Shown one piece after another: positions 1-9,403 of a DNA stretch of 64,000 bases (positions within the stretch are counted from its first letter, which is position 1; every line of letters begins with the position of its first letter). The stretch comes from JBCCIM01 sp965263205. GTDB taxonomy: Bacteria; Bacteroidota; Rhodothermia; Rhodothermales; JAHQVL01. The translations under genes and the position numbers were made by a program. The stretch is from positions 186,001-250,000 of the forward strand of contig CBDHHF010000014.1 of NCBI GenBank assembly GCA_965263205.1, given 5' to 3'. The notes beneath the pieces are model-generated. The model ran no database searches and had not been told where the DNA came from. It was given only the letters and a program-made list of their open reading frames with translations.

Positions 1-32
1 CGGCTTAACATTGTACGCGCCTTCAAGTCAAA

Positions 33-263
33 TCGGACTTGATCCGGTATCCAGGGAGCCTTGCCATTCTGCAGGTGGGTGGTGTTAGGCAGCGCGGCAA
101 CACACCCCTGTCCGACTTCCACATGCGTTCTGTCGGACTGTCCCCGCTCGAGCGGGGAATTTCACTGGTGTTTTAGTGGTTGCCAAGCCTGAAGAGATTC
201 TTCGCGGGGCTCAGGATGACATGATTGAAGCAGATCAACAATCCTCAATCAGCAATCCGCATT
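33..263 (-). repeat. Dispersed intergenic repeat, copy 1 (interrupted by IS)
   Basis: This stretch matches the reverse complement of 5821-6090 over most of its length. Shared blocks include the GGACTTGATCCGGTATCC block, CCTTGCCATTCTG, TGTCCGAC, CATGCGTTCTG, GGACTGTCCCCGCT and TTCGCGGGGCTCAGGATGACA. The A-rich tail (AGCAATCCGCATTCAGCAATC-like) is split by the IS element at 264-1559 and resumes at 1560-1580. No gene is seen in it. It is recognised only by comparison inside this window. Confidence 0.75.
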
Positions 264-1559
264 CAGGGGTGTTAACAAGAATATCTCATTCTTTCTGAAC
301 CAAGCTCCTCAGATTGTTTCTGAACCATTTGCGGGCTTCAGGTTCTTCGGTAACATCAAGCGTTAAGGCATAGATGAGTTCTTTAAAAAACTGGATCTTA
401 GCCATTTTATAGGACGTGATGCCATTGCGCTTCTTATAGATCAAGACGAGCATGGCTGCAATCATCGTGAAGTAGAGCATCACCTGAATCGCATTTTCAT
501 CATTACAGACGAAGTGTGTCAAGTTCATCTCTTGCTTCATGAAGCGAAACAGGACCTCGATATCCCAACGTTTGCGATAAGCCTGGGCAATTGTCGAAGC
601 AGGCAAATGCCACAAATTGGTGATAAAACAAAGGATTTCATCACTTTCCTCGATCCGGTACTGAATCAAGCGCAGCTTCGTTTCAACAAGGCTATAACCA
701 CTTTCATACAGATAGACTGTGCTATCCTGAATCAACGTTAATCCCGTAGGATCTGGCTCGGACTGGCCGTGGGATTCAAGAAGTTGATAGCGCGGCTCAC
801 TGCTTGAGCGCGCCACGAACCCGATGCCCGCCTCTTCGAATGCGCTAAAGCTCTGGCGATTTTTGAGCCCTTTGTCGAAGACTACAATTTCCTCCTCGCT
901 GTGGCTGGCATGCTCAATTGCTTCTTTCAGGGCAACTTCTTCACTGAGGTGTCCCTGATCTCTGTGAAAATGCATCTGAATCAAAAAGTCGTCGCGTAAT
1001 TCAGTGGTCAGTTTGACTTGCGTTTTGCCTTTTTTCGTATTGCCAACACGCATTCCTTCCAGCAGATGGGAGAAGGTGGCAATCATGGTCGAATCGTAGC
1101 GCTTGAGGTGATAACCCTCAAGCGATTTCTCTGCGTAGAGGGCAAAGGCTTGCTCATAAACGGCTTCATAAAGGCGGCGACAATAACGTAGATCTAACTT
1201 GATCAACCGATTGCGGATACCTACCCAGGTAGCTTTATCTGCCTCAAATGCAGGATATAAGGCTTTGAAGTAGGGATCGCGGGAGTTCTCTTCCATCACG
1301 CGTAAGCTCAAACGCTCACTCTGTAACAGACTATAAAGCACCAACTTGAATACAGCTTCGGCTTTGAGTTTCTGCACCCACTTGTCCACCCTAAGCTCTT
1401 GGGCTAATTGCTCAAGGAGCGATGCTGGAATCATCGCAAGTAGATCCGGTACACTGACGCCCTTCAGTAATCGTTTTGATTTTTTGGCCATTATCAGTAC
1501 TGGCTAAGATCCAAAAAATCAAAGAACGGGGTTTTTACTCAATTTTGTTAACACCCCTG
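264..1559 (-). mobile_element. Intact IS4-family insertion sequence
   Basis: The 1296-bp element is bounded by perfect 15-bp terminal inverted repeats, CAGGGGTGTTAACAA at 264-278 and its complement at 1545-1559. It is flanked by a perfect 9-bp direct repeat, ATCCGCATT, at 255-263 and 1560-1568. This is the target-site duplication expected of IS4-type transposition. One full-length transposase fills the interior. Perfect ends and duplication suggest recent insertion. Removing the element and one duplication restores a sequence that matches the tail of the repeat copy at 5821-6090. Confidence 0.95.
286..1491 (-). CDS. IS4-family DDE transposase
   Basis: The 401-residue protein is the transposase of the surrounding insertion sequence and would catalyse cut-and-paste movement. 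Its DDE core is visible: the first Asp in KRYDSTMI, the second Asp in VVFDKGLKNR, and the Glu within YRKRWDIEVLFRFMK. The last motif fits the IS4 signature Y-x2-R-x3-E-x6-K exactly. The N-terminal part carries an IS4-type helical region. It starts with ATG and ends 22 bp inside the left terminal repeat. There is no frameshift or internal stop, so it is probably functional. Confidence 0.93.
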   Translation of the reverse strand: MAKKSKRLLKGVSVPDLLAMIPASLLEQLAQELRVDKWVQKLKAEAVFKLVLYSLLQSERLSLRVMEENSRDPYFKALYPAFEADKATWVGIRNRLIKLDLRYCRRLYEAVYEQAFALYAEKSLEGYHLKRYDSTMIATFSHLLEGMRVGNTKKGKTQVKLTTELRDDFLIQMHFHRDQGHLSEEVALKEAIEHASHSEEEIVVFDKGLKNRQSFSAFEEAGIGFVARSSSEPRYQLLESHGQSEPDPTGLTLIQDSTVYLYESGYSLVETKLRLIQYRIEESDEILCFITNLWHLPASTIAQAYRKRWDIEVLFRFMKQEMNLTHFVCNDENAIQVMLYFTMIAAMLVLIYKKRNGITSYKMAKIQFFKELIYALTLDVTEEPEARKWFRNNLRSLVQKE

Positions 1560-1584
1560 ATCCGCATTCAGCAATCAACCGCGT

Positions 1585-2043
1585 TTAAACGCCGGTTGAC
1601 CCGAAGCCGCCAGCGCCGCGTTCGGTTTCGTCCAGGGTATCGCGTTCGTCCCAGGCAACCTGAGCGTGGGTGGCAATTACCATTTGGGCGATGCGCTCAC
1701 CACGCTGGATGGCGAAGGCTTCTTTGCCGTGGTTTATCAGAATAACCTTACATTCTCCACGGTAATCGCTATCGATAGTACCGGGGCTGTTGAGCACCGT
1801 AATTTTGTGCTTCACAGCGAGTCCGCTTCGGGGGCGCACCTGGGCTTCGTAGCCTGGCGGGAGGGCGATTTGCAATCCGGTTGGGACCAACACCACTTCG
1901 CCGGGTCCAATCATCATTGGCTCGGATTCAGGCACGGCAGCACGGAGGTCCATGCCGGCGCTTTGCGGGGTAGCGTAAAAAGGTAAGTCGAGCCCCTCCG
2001 CATGGGGCAGACGCTTCAAAGGCACACGAATGGGCTCCTGCAT
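1585..2043 (-). CDS. dut: dUTP diphosphatase
   Basis: Hydrolyses dUTP to dUMP and pyrophosphate, keeping uracil out of DNA and feeding dTMP synthesis; a cytosolic trimer in this family. All five conserved motifs are visible in order: AGMDLRA, RSGLAVKH, GTIDSDYRGE, RIAQMVI and the C-terminal GAGGFGSTG. Its length of 152 residues is typical. An upstream in-frame TTG at 2052 is possible, but the ATG at 2043 is preferred; neither has a good Shine-Dalgarno. It lies just upstream, on the same strand, of the IS and downstream of the broken symporter gene, 24 bp from its end. Confidence 0.95.
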   Translation of the reverse strand: MQEPIRVPLKRLPHAEGLDLPFYATPQSAGMDLRAAVPESEPMMIGPGEVVLVPTGLQIALPPGYEAQVRPRSGLAVKHKITVLNSPGTIDSDYRGECKVILINHGKEAFAIQRGERIAQMVIATHAQVAWDERDTLDETERGAGGFGSTGV

Positions 2044-2067
2044 CGCAATCAAATTTAGGCTAACAGA

Positions 2068-3584
2068 TCAATCATTATTGAAAAACGGCTTCCAAACTTC
2101 GTCAGCCGGCTTCGGTGTTGCAAGGCTCACACCGATGAGTGCCAGAATAGACAACGCAACCGCCGGATAAGTTGCCTCCTGCAGGTACGGGCTCCACGAG
2201 GTGAAGTACGCTTGATCAGACAGATAGAATGTCCAGAGCAACGTAATAAAACTCCCCACCAGGATACTGGCAATCGCGCCCTGCCAGGTGGCGCGCTTCC
2301 AGAGGAAAGCTGCCATTAATGGCGGTGTGATGGCAGCGCCATAAATCAAATACGCGGTGTAAGCTGCATCGAGGATCGTAGGGAACTGCTCAACAAGCAA
2401 GTAGGCTGCAAGACCCAGAGCAAGCACAAACACGCGGCCCAGACGCACAACGTTTTTCTCGCTCAGGTCAGGGTTCACAAAACGCTGCCATACGTCGCGT
2501 GTAAGGTTGGTCGCTGGCACGAGTAAGAAGGAGTCCGCCGTCGAAACTATCACCGCCATCATTGTGGCAACCAGCACCATGCCGAGCACCAGCGGTAACG
2601 CCTGGCCTGCAGCAGCTGGGATGATGTTTTCAGTGCCGGCGCGTCCCTCTTCAAACAGATTGGTGATCAAACCCTGATCCACAGCGACGCTGCCCACAAG
2701 CCCAAAGAACTGAAAACTCGATTCGAGGATAATCACCCCAATCACCCAAAAGAAAACAGCTTTCTGCGCCTGCCCACTGTCCTCAGCACTGAAAATACGC
2801 TGGTACATGTTGGCATCGCCAAGCAGCAAAAGCATGGTGGGTATCAGGAATGAGAAGGCGATGATTGGCCCAGAGTTCACATTCTCGCGTTCATCCGCCC
2901 AGTTGCCAAATACCGACCATTTGCCCGAGTCTTCCGCTGCGTCCATCACCACATCGAGTCCACCAACCTGGTAGAGCAGGAAACCAAGTCCAATAAGCAC
3001 ACCACCTGTCATCAGGACGCCATTCACCACATCTGTATACACCACCGATAACATGCCGGCGAGTACGGTGTAGAGAATTGCAAAGATTGCCGTAATCAGG
3101 ATGCCTTGCTCAATTGTAATCAGGCCATCTGTCATGATGGCAATCACACGCCCGCCCCCCTTAAATTGGTATGAGACGATCGTCAGGTAAGCGATAACCG
3201 TAATAAGGGTTGCCAATACGCGAGATGCTTTGCCGTAGCGCGCCTCAAAGATATCAGGTACCGTAACCTGGCCGAAGTTGCGGATACGGCGCGCAATGAA
3301 ATACACGATGATAATCCCAACCCAGGCGCCGACGCTATACCATAAACTTGCTAACCCATTTCGATAGCCGAGGCCGGCGCCGCCAAAAAGCGAGCCGTTC
3401 CCATCCAGGTGGCCAGCAGGGTACCAACGAGGATATACCAGGGCAAGGTACGGCCGGCAACCATAAAGTCGTCGCTGGAATTGACAACCTTACTTTTATA
3501 AACACCTACGCCCAGCAACGCAAACAAATAAACCAGCGTGGCGAGGATATACGGATTGCTAAATAGCTCACCAAATAGCGACAT
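2068..3584 (-). pseudogene. Sodium:solute symporter (SSS family), frameshifted
   Basis: Two adjacent reading frames together encode a typical SSS transporter of about 505 residues with many membrane helices. The N-terminal part (3584-3351) starts with ATG and runs through GVYKSKVVNSSDDFMVAGR and LATWMGT. It then leaves frame and stops. The C-terminal part resumes upstream of YFIARRIRNFGQV and runs to 2068. Adding one base in the GCC at 3394-3396 would restore GSLFGGAGLGYRNG and continuous homology. A single-base deletion or a sequencing error explains it; the rest shows no decay. The substrate cannot be told. If genuine, the transporter is inactive. Confidence 0.85.
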
Positions 3585-3883
3585 GATTTCCTGTGATAAA
3601 GACGTTTAAAACTTGGTGGGAATTTTTTAGCGCTATGGAAGGGCTTTTTTCACCAGAAGTGTGCAACCAATCGCGCAGCTCCGCTGTAATCTACAGCCCA
3701 AAATTGAAATTGGTCATTTTGGGAGCCCAATTGGGGTCATTACAATGCGGTAATCAGCACTAATTCTAACAGTTCTGAACGCTAATAGCCAGATATAGGC
3801 ACTAAATTCTTAAAGTGCCTCCGTTCGCTTAGCGCATCACGGTGCCGGCTGCGTATTGAACCCCGCAACGTTAATCAAATAAA
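3585..3883. promoter_or_regulatory. Divergent intergenic region between symporter and aspS
   Basis: About 300 bp without a credible gene. It must hold the promoters of the two divergent genes. It is AT-rich near 3700-3810. No clear Shine-Dalgarno precedes the aspS ATG, and no T-box or other riboswitch structure was recognised. Confidence 0.4.
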
Positions 3884-5740
3884 ATGTCAGAACAACAAAC
3901 CTTACGACTGATCTCTGAAGTCGACGAACACGGACAGCGCACAAACAACTGCGGCGAGTTACGCGAAGCAAACGTTGGAGAAAATGTTATCCTGAAAGGC
4001 TGGGTCGATACCCGCCGTGATCTGGGTGGCGTTATTTTCATCGATTTGCGCGACCGCCATGGACTTACACAAATTGTATTCTCCCCTCAGGATAATGAGA
4101 ATGCACACGTAAAAGCTGAGAATTTGCGCACCGAAGACGTCGTTTCAATCGAAGGTGTTGTTCGGCCACGCTCTGCAGAAACGGTCAATTCAAAGCTGCC
4201 AACCGGCGCGATCGAAATTAGCGTGCAGAGCCTCTTCATTCTGAACACTTCGCAGCCTGTACCTTTCCCGGTTTCTTCGCACGAAGAAAAACGCAAGCTG
4301 GCCAACGAAGAATTGCGCCTCCGGTATCGTTACCTGGACTTGCGCCGGCCTGAGTTGCTCGAAAAACTGGTGATGCGGCACAAAATCTACCAGACCACAC
4401 GGAGCGTTTTTGTACGCAACAGCTTCCTCGAGGTAGAAACACCCGTACTGATGAAGTCGACGCCGGAAGGCGCGCGCGACTTCCTGGTGCCAAGCCGCGT
4501 GCACGCCGGCCAATTCTATGCACTCCCACAATCGCCGCAAACATACAAACAAATCCTGATGATAGCCGGCTTCGACCGCTATTTCCAGATTGTAAAGTGT
4601 TTCCGCGACGAGGACCTGCGTGCCGACCGTCAACCTGAGTTTACGCAGGTGGACGTGGAAATGTCGTTTGCAACCGAAGAGCTCATTTACGGCCTCATCG
4701 AAGATCTGATGACATCGCTGTTTAGCGAAATTAAAGGGGTAGATCTGCCGGTGCCGTTCCCACGGATATCCTACGCAGAAGCTATCCAAAAGTATGGCAG
4801 CGACAAACCCGACCTCCGGTTTGGCCTTGAGATCCACGACATCAGTAACGCTTTTGAAGGCTCAGGCTTTCGCGTCTTCGACAACCTGCTGGAAACAGGT
4901 GGTAAAATTGTTGCGATCAAGGTACCTGGCGAAGGCGACCGTGGCCGTGGCGCCATGGACCGGCTTGACAAAGACGTTGTTCGTAAACGTATCGGAGCCG
5001 GTGGTCTCGTTTATTTCAAACTTCCTTCAGATGGCGGCGCAACACACTCGTCTGTTAAGGCAGAGGTACTACCATCTGAGTTTGTTGATAAAGCCATTGC
5101 ACAGGTCGACGCCAAGTCAGGCGATCTCGTGCTTGTATTGGCCGGCAAAGATCCTGAAGTTTTCGAACAAATGGGTACCCTGCGCCTCCACATGGCCAAA
5201 GAACTCGACTTGATTCCTGAAGGTGGAGAAGGTCCCTGGAATTTCCTCTGGGTTACCGACTTCCCGCTGCTCGAGTGGGATGAAGATGGTCAGCGTTTCC
5301 ACGCGATGCATCATCCATTCACCTCGCCGCTGCCGGAGGACTTTGACAAAATGTTCGATGACCCCGGTTCGGTTCGTGCCCGTGCATACGACCTCGTTTT
5401 GAACGGATACGAAATTGGCGGTGGCTCTATCAGGATTCACAGCCGGGAAATCCAGAACCAGATGTTCAAGTTGCTCGACATCCAGGAAGAAGAGGCAAGC
5501 CGGCGCTTTGGCTTCTTGCTCGAAGCGCTCGAATACGGCGCCCCACCCCACGGCGGCATCGCGATGGGCCTCGACCGCATTGCCATGTTGATGTCGGGTA
5601 CAGATAACATCCGCGACGTGATTGCCTTCCCGAAAACGCAGTCTGCGCAGGAATTGATGGTGTCGTCTCCAGATGTTGTGGATGACCATCAACTCAATGA
5701 TCTGCACATACGGGTTGAAATGCCTGAAAAAGACGACTAG
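3884..5740 (+). CDS. aspS: Aspartyl-tRNA synthetase
   Basis: Charges tRNA-Asp with aspartate in the cytosol. The 618-residue class II synthetase has the N-terminal OB-fold anticodon-binding domain (GWVDTRRDLGGVIFIDLRDR). This is followed by motif 1 (FLEVETPVLMKSTPEGARDF), the ALPQSPQTYKQ active-site loop, motif 2 (FRDEDLRADRQPEFTQVD), the bacterial GAD insertion, and motif 3 (GIAMGLDRIAMLM). Leu follows RRD in the anticodon-binding domain, as in discriminating bacterial enzymes, rather than the His common in non-discriminating ones; this inference is weak. The gene is single and followed by a strong terminator. Confidence 0.97.
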   Translation: MSEQQTLRLISEVDEHGQRTNNCGELREANVGENVILKGWVDTRRDLGGVIFIDLRDRHGLTQIVFSPQDNENAHVKAENLRTEDVVSIEGVVRPRSAETVNSKLPTGAIEISVQSLFILNTSQPVPFPVSSHEEKRKLANEELRLRYRYLDLRRPELLEKLVMRHKIYQTTRSVFVRNSFLEVETPVLMKSTPEGARDFLVPSRVHAGQFYALPQSPQTYKQILMIAGFDRYFQIVKCFRDEDLRADRQPEFTQVDVEMSFATEELIYGLIEDLMTSLFSEIKGVDLPVPFPRISYAEAIQKYGSDKPDLRFGLEIHDISNAFEGSGFRVFDNLLETGGKIVAIKVPGEGDRGRGAMDRLDKDVVRKRIGAGGLVYFKLPSDGGATHSSVKAEVLPSEFVDKAIAQVDAKSGDLVLVLAGKDPEVFEQMGTLRLHMAKELDLIPEGGEGPWNFLWVTDFPLLEWDEDGQRFHAMHHPFTSPLPEDFDKMFDDPGSVRARAYDLVLNGYEIGGGSIRIHSREIQNQMFKLLDIQEEEASRRFGFLLEALEYGAPPHGGIAMGLDRIAMLMSGTDNIRDVIAFPKTQSAQELMVSSPDVVDDHQLNDLHIRVEMPEKDD

Positions 5741-5741
5741 G

Positions 5742-5778
5742 AAAAAGGGGTAAATCTTAAAAAGATTTACCCCTTTTT
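5742..5778 (+). terminator. Rho-independent terminator of aspS
   Basis: A perfect 17-bp inverted repeat (AAAAAGGGGTAAATCTT at 5742-5758, complement at 5762-5778) with a 3-nt loop. It ends in a T run directly after the aspS stop codon. Its A-rich left arm lets it act in both directions. Confidence 0.9.
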
Positions 5779-5784
5779 AGTTGA

Positions 5785-6092
5785 AGGTTGCAAGTTGAAG
5801 GTTAAAGGTGGTTGTTGGTTGCGGATCTGTGGCTGGCTGATTGCTGAATTCGGATTGCTGAATTCGGATTGCTGATCTGTATCACCTATGTCATCCTGAG
5901 CCCCGCGAAGGATCTCTTCAGGCCTGGCAACCCCTTTCAGCAAACCAATCCCTGCTTGAGCGGGGACAGTCCGGCAGAACGCATGTAGATGTCGGACAGG
6001 CGTGTGTCATCTTGCTGCAAAAAGGCACTCAACTCCAGAATGGCAAGGTCTCCTGGATACCGGATCAAGTCCGACATGACGTGGGCGAGCTG
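5785..6092 (+). repeat. Dispersed intergenic repeat, copy 2
   Basis: This is the inverted counterpart of the repeat at 33-263. It begins with a GTTGAAGGTTAAAGGT-type stretch, also seen near 63.75 kb. Tandem GATTGCTGAATTCG units follow, then the block GAAGGATCTCTTCAGGCCTGG, then the part containing CCTGCTTGAGCGGGGACAGTCC and GGATACCGGATCAAGTCCGAC. No coding frame is credible. It fills the gap between two convergent genes, aspS and the subtilase. Confidence 0.75.
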
Positions 6093-6095
6093 GTC

Positions 6096-8045
6096 TTATT
6101 TCATCAGGGTAACGCTGCGGGCGGATTTGAAGTGCTCACCTATGGCCTGGATAATGTAGATACCACTAGGAAGGTTACTGCCGTTTAGCGTAAATGTATG
6201 CGAGGTTTCAGCAGCAAATGCACGATCAGCCAATACCTGCACGCGAGCGCCTACGAGGTTATAGACAGCTACCGTTACGTGTTGCTCACGCGCAAGTGTC
6301 AGAGTGAATTGCGACGTTGGATTAAAAGGGTTTGGATAAGGAGCGCCGAAATAGAAGGCACCGTCCAGATCGATAAATGCATGTTGCTCGAGGCTTCGCG
6401 CAAATTGGCCGTCAAAATCGATCTGTTTGAGCCGAAACGTATGCCAACCGGGCTTCAGGCCATCTACAGAGAACGTATAGTCAGCAGCCTCCAGCGTTGT
6501 CCCATGTCCGCGTACAAAACCGAGCGTCTCAAATCCATCTGGCGTTTCGTGCTCAACTTCAAAGCCGGCGTTATTTGTTTCACTGGCCGTGCGCCAGGCA
6601 AGTAGCACCTCATCATCAACAACGGTCGCATCAAAGGCTACAAGATCGACCGGTAACTGCGTCGCCTGCAATGCCAGATCAACTTGAATGCGTGCGGTCG
6701 TTACATCATTCCGGTCATCGGTGATCTGGAATCCCGTATTTGCAAACGTGGCAAGGAGCGTTTCGATGGTAGCATCTGGATTGGCTGCTTTTAAGATCGC
6801 CCAGGCACCTGCTACGTGCGGTGCAGAGAACGAGGTGCCGGCGCTACTTGCAAAACCGCCACCCGGAACTGAGGTGGTGATATCCTGCCCTGGAGCGAGG
6901 AAATCGAGAAATGTAGCGCTGCTTGAAAAGCTGGCAATATTGTCATTGGTTGTGGTTGCGCCAACGCTGATGGCATTTGAGAGGCACGCTGGTGATACCA
7001 GTCCATCAGAGAGGCCGCTATTTCCGGCGGCGGCAATGACAGCAATACCTTCTTCGTGCAACATATCGATAAGGATGCGCATCGCTGGATTGACTTCATC
7101 GCAGGTAGCAACATCAGTATAGTGACCGCCACCAAGGCTCAGATTTACCGCAGCAATATTCAACGAGTCGCGCTGCTGGTACACGTAGTCGAGCGCTGCA
7201 ACCTGATCTGACACCCAGGAACGTACACACGGTGCTTCACCGCAGTAATTTTCGAATCGAGAGAATACCTGCAATGCCAGGATATCGGCGTCTCTGGCGA
7301 CACCGGAAAACGCATCTGAACGGCCAGCGACGATCCCAGCAACTCGCGTCCCGTGGCTACATCCTTCGATCGCTGGATCGCAGTTGATAGCTACGCCGGC
7401 GCCATACGCGCGCTCTTCTTCACCCGGACACAGGCTAACGGACACAAAGTTACTACTGGTGCTCTCATAGGCTGACGAAAAACACGCCTCGCCGGCCAAT
7501 TTCCCTTCAAGAAACGGGTGCGCACCATCTACCCCTGAATCGACCACAGCGATTACCTGGCCGGCACCTGAACCGCCGTACTCCCACGCCGCGGCAGCAC
7601 CAATTGCCGCCGTGCTCTCTTCCAGTTGCACACCATGGTGCTCATCTTCCTGAATAAATTCCACAGCCGGTGACGCAATCAATTGCTGCAACCCATCAGC
7701 CGTTGCCTGCGCGGCGATAAACGGGATATGTGAGTAGGTGCGTACGTTATGCAGGCCATCCACAGTGGCTAGCAAATGCCCCTGAGCTTCCGCAATGGTA
7801 CCGATACCGGTTAATTTCCCTGCACCCGATGGCGGATTAAGCTGGACAATTAAAGGGACAACACCGTCTGCCTGCGCTTTCTGCAGGAGCGCAGCATGGC
7901 GTTGATGAGCGGGTAAAGTATTGATGGAGGGCGGTATGGACTGGGCGATAGCAACAGAGATGATGCAACAAGAGAAGACACCACCTGCTAAGACCCACAC
8001 AAGGATAGCCCACACAGGGATAGCCCGCACAAAGGGGACACGCAT
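6096..8045 (-). CDS. Subtilisin-like serine peptidase (S8) with T9SS sorting domain
   Basis: A 649-residue exported protease. An N-terminal hydrophobic segment (about residues 8-35, ending AIAQ) is a signal peptide. An inhibitor-I9-like propeptide follows (VPLIVQLNP; up to about 130). The S8 catalytic domain carries Asp in VVDSGVDG (about 168), His in SHGTRVAG (about 231), the oxyanion Asn in AAAGNSG and Ser in GTSFSAPHVAG (about 404). A fibronectin-like linker leads to a C-terminal type-A T9SS sorting domain (YPNPFNPTSQF ... LPSGIYII), ending SVTLMK. It is probably secreted by T9SS and cleaved or anchored at the surface. The substrate is unknown. Confidence 0.92.
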   Translation of the reverse strand: MRVPFVRAIPVWAILVWVLAGGVFSCCIISVAIAQSIPPSINTLPAHQRHAALLQKAQADGVVPLIVQLNPPSGAGKLTGIGTIAEAQGHLLATVDGLHNVRTYSHIPFIAAQATADGLQQLIASPAVEFIQEDEHHGVQLEESTAAIGAAAAWEYGGSGAGQVIAVVDSGVDGAHPFLEGKLAGEACFSSAYESTSSNFVSVSLCPGEEERAYGAGVAINCDPAIEGCSHGTRVAGIVAGRSDAFSGVARDADILALQVFSRFENYCGEAPCVRSWVSDQVAALDYVYQQRDSLNIAAVNLSLGGGHYTDVATCDEVNPAMRILIDMLHEEGIAVIAAAGNSGLSDGLVSPACLSNAISVGATTTNDNIASFSSSATFLDFLAPGQDITTSVPGGGFASSAGTSFSAPHVAGAWAILKAANPDATIETLLATFANTGFQITDDRNDVTTARIQVDLALQATQLPVDLVAFDATVVDDEVLLAWRTASETNNAGFEVEHETPDGFETLGFVRGHGTTLEAADYTFSVDGLKPGWHTFRLKQIDFDGQFARSLEQHAFIDLDGAFYFGAPYPNPFNPTSQFTLTLAREQHVTVAVYNLVGARVQVLADRAFAAETSHTFTLNGSNLPSGIYIIQAIGEHFKSARSVTLMK

Positions 8046-8223
8046 CCGAATACCGGGTTACTTCCTGAAAACCAGTGGGGATGCGTTGGGCTGGCGCTTG
8101 CCTATGGCCAAGGGTGGTGGCGATGGAGGGGAAAACACAGCCGGCACATCCTTAAAGAAGCATCGACTTCGATCGGACACACTTAATTAATGCAGCGGGT
8201 AGTACCAACAAAAAAGTGTATAC

Positions 8224-8257
8224 AAAAAAATGCCCGGTCTCCAGTGGGACCGGGCAT
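8224..8257 (-). terminator. Rho-independent terminator of the 8306-9403 gene
   Basis: A 10-bp perfect stem (ATGCCCGGTC at 8230-8239 with GACCGGGCAT at 8248-8257). Read on the minus strand it is followed by seven T residues, and it lies about 50 bp after the stop codon of the exported protein gene. Confidence 0.88.
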
Positions 8258-8305
8258 GCTTACTGATCAGGGAATATCGACTATCCCCAAAACTTGTACT
8301 GCCGT

Positions 8306-9403
8306 TTATTTCAACAGCGTTACCGTCTGTGACTGGTTGAAGAACTCACCAACCGCACGGATAAAGTAGCGACCGCTAGGCAGGTTGTTCGCTTCAAACG
8401 TGAACTGGTGTGCTTCGCTTGGTGACAGTGTACCCTGATAGAGGGTCTGTACGTGCCGGCCAAGCATGTCGTACACGGCAATGTTTACGTCCTGCTCGCG
8501 CGCAATAGTCATCGTGAACTGCGTCTGCGGGTTGAACGGATCGGGATATGGTTTCTGTAGTTCAGCAGCACCAACAAGTGCGATGTTGGCTGAAACTGAC
8601 TCGGTGTATGCAAAGGTACCGTCGAAGTCAATCTGCTTGAGGCGGAAATTGTGGCTACCTGTTGGCAGGTTGCGCGTGCGGAACGTGTAACGCTGTCTTT
8701 CGGTGGTTGTACCACGGCCGGCTACAAAACCAATGTTTGTGTACTCACCGTTAACAAGCTGCTGAATTTCGAAACCAGCGTTGTTGGTTTCACTAGCCGT
8801 TTCCCAGTGCAAGACCGCGCGGCGATCCTGTACGAGTGACGTAAAAGAAGTCAGTTCAACGGGCAGACGACCAGCGGGGATGTCCGTGTACTGTACCGTC
8901 ATCGTGAACTTCGAGTCCGCCAAATCGCCAAACGAGTTGTTAGGGAAAATGAATGACCCCGTATTGGTCATCGTGACAACCGTTTCTGAGTCGGCGTTCT
9001 CAAGAATTACTGTAACCCAGCTTTCGAGGTCCCAGCTTACAGTGACCTGGTTGGTAACGTCACCATCCTCTTTTTTGAGTTCGAGGATGTGCGTCTTCGT
9101 AAGGTTTTTGTCGGTTGCCTGCCCCCCGCGAATATCGCGTTCCGTATATTCGAGATCGGTTGAACGCTGGAAGCGAGCTTCAAGACCTACGGGCCAGGGT
9201 GGAAGGCTCCGATTCTCACCCAGTGCAGCATCACTGTCGTAAGCATCTGTCGCACGGACATCAAGGCCAAAAAATACCTGATCCGATTTGCCGGCAGCAC
9301 TGAATGTTAATCCAAATTCAATTTGTGGTGTGGAGCCAGGCTGCGCAGCCGCAAGCTGGACCGAAAAGAATGCGATAAGGCAGAATGATAGAAATCTTGA
9401 CAT
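8306..9403 (-). CDS. Exported protein of unknown function with T9SS sorting domain
   Basis: 365 residues from the chosen ATG, which opens directly on a signal peptide (MSRFLSFCLIAFF...AAAQP). An ATG at 9481 would add 26 residues before the signal and is less likely. The middle (about 25-200) resembles a beta-sandwich surface domain and has no motif I recognise. A fibronectin-like stretch (LPVELTSF ... WETASETNNAGFEI) leads to a type-A T9SS sorting domain (YPDPFNPQTQF ... LPSGRYFI) ending TVTLLK. The linker and sorting domain resemble those of the neighbouring subtilase and suggest the same export route. Confidence 0.82.
   Translation of the reverse strand: MSRFLSFCLIAFFSVQLAAAQPGSTPQIEFGLTFSAAGKSDQVFFGLDVRATDAYDSDAALGENRSLPPWPVGLEARFQRSTDLEYTERDIRGGQATDKNLTKTHILELKKEDGDVTNQVTVSWDLESWVTVILENADSETVVTMTNTGSFIFPNNSFGDLADSKFTMTVQYTDIPAGRLPVELTSFTSLVQDRRAVLHWETASETNNAGFEIQQLVNGEYTNIGFVAGRGTTTERQRYTFRTRNLPTGSHNFRLKQIDFDGTFAYTESVSANIALVGAAELQKPYPDPFNPQTQFTMTIAREQDVNIAVYDMLGRHVQTLYQGTLSPSEAHQFTFEANNLPSGRYFIRAVGEFFNQSQTVTLLK

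Noticed and set aside
100..112. CACACCCCTG as a further IS/MITE end
   Set aside because: It lacks the rest of the terminal repeat and aligns with ordinary sequence of the dispersed repeat copy.
4190..4837. Long minus-strand frame of 215 codons inside aspS
   Set aside because: It is the antisense shadow of a well-conserved aspartyl-tRNA synthetase and shows no family motif.
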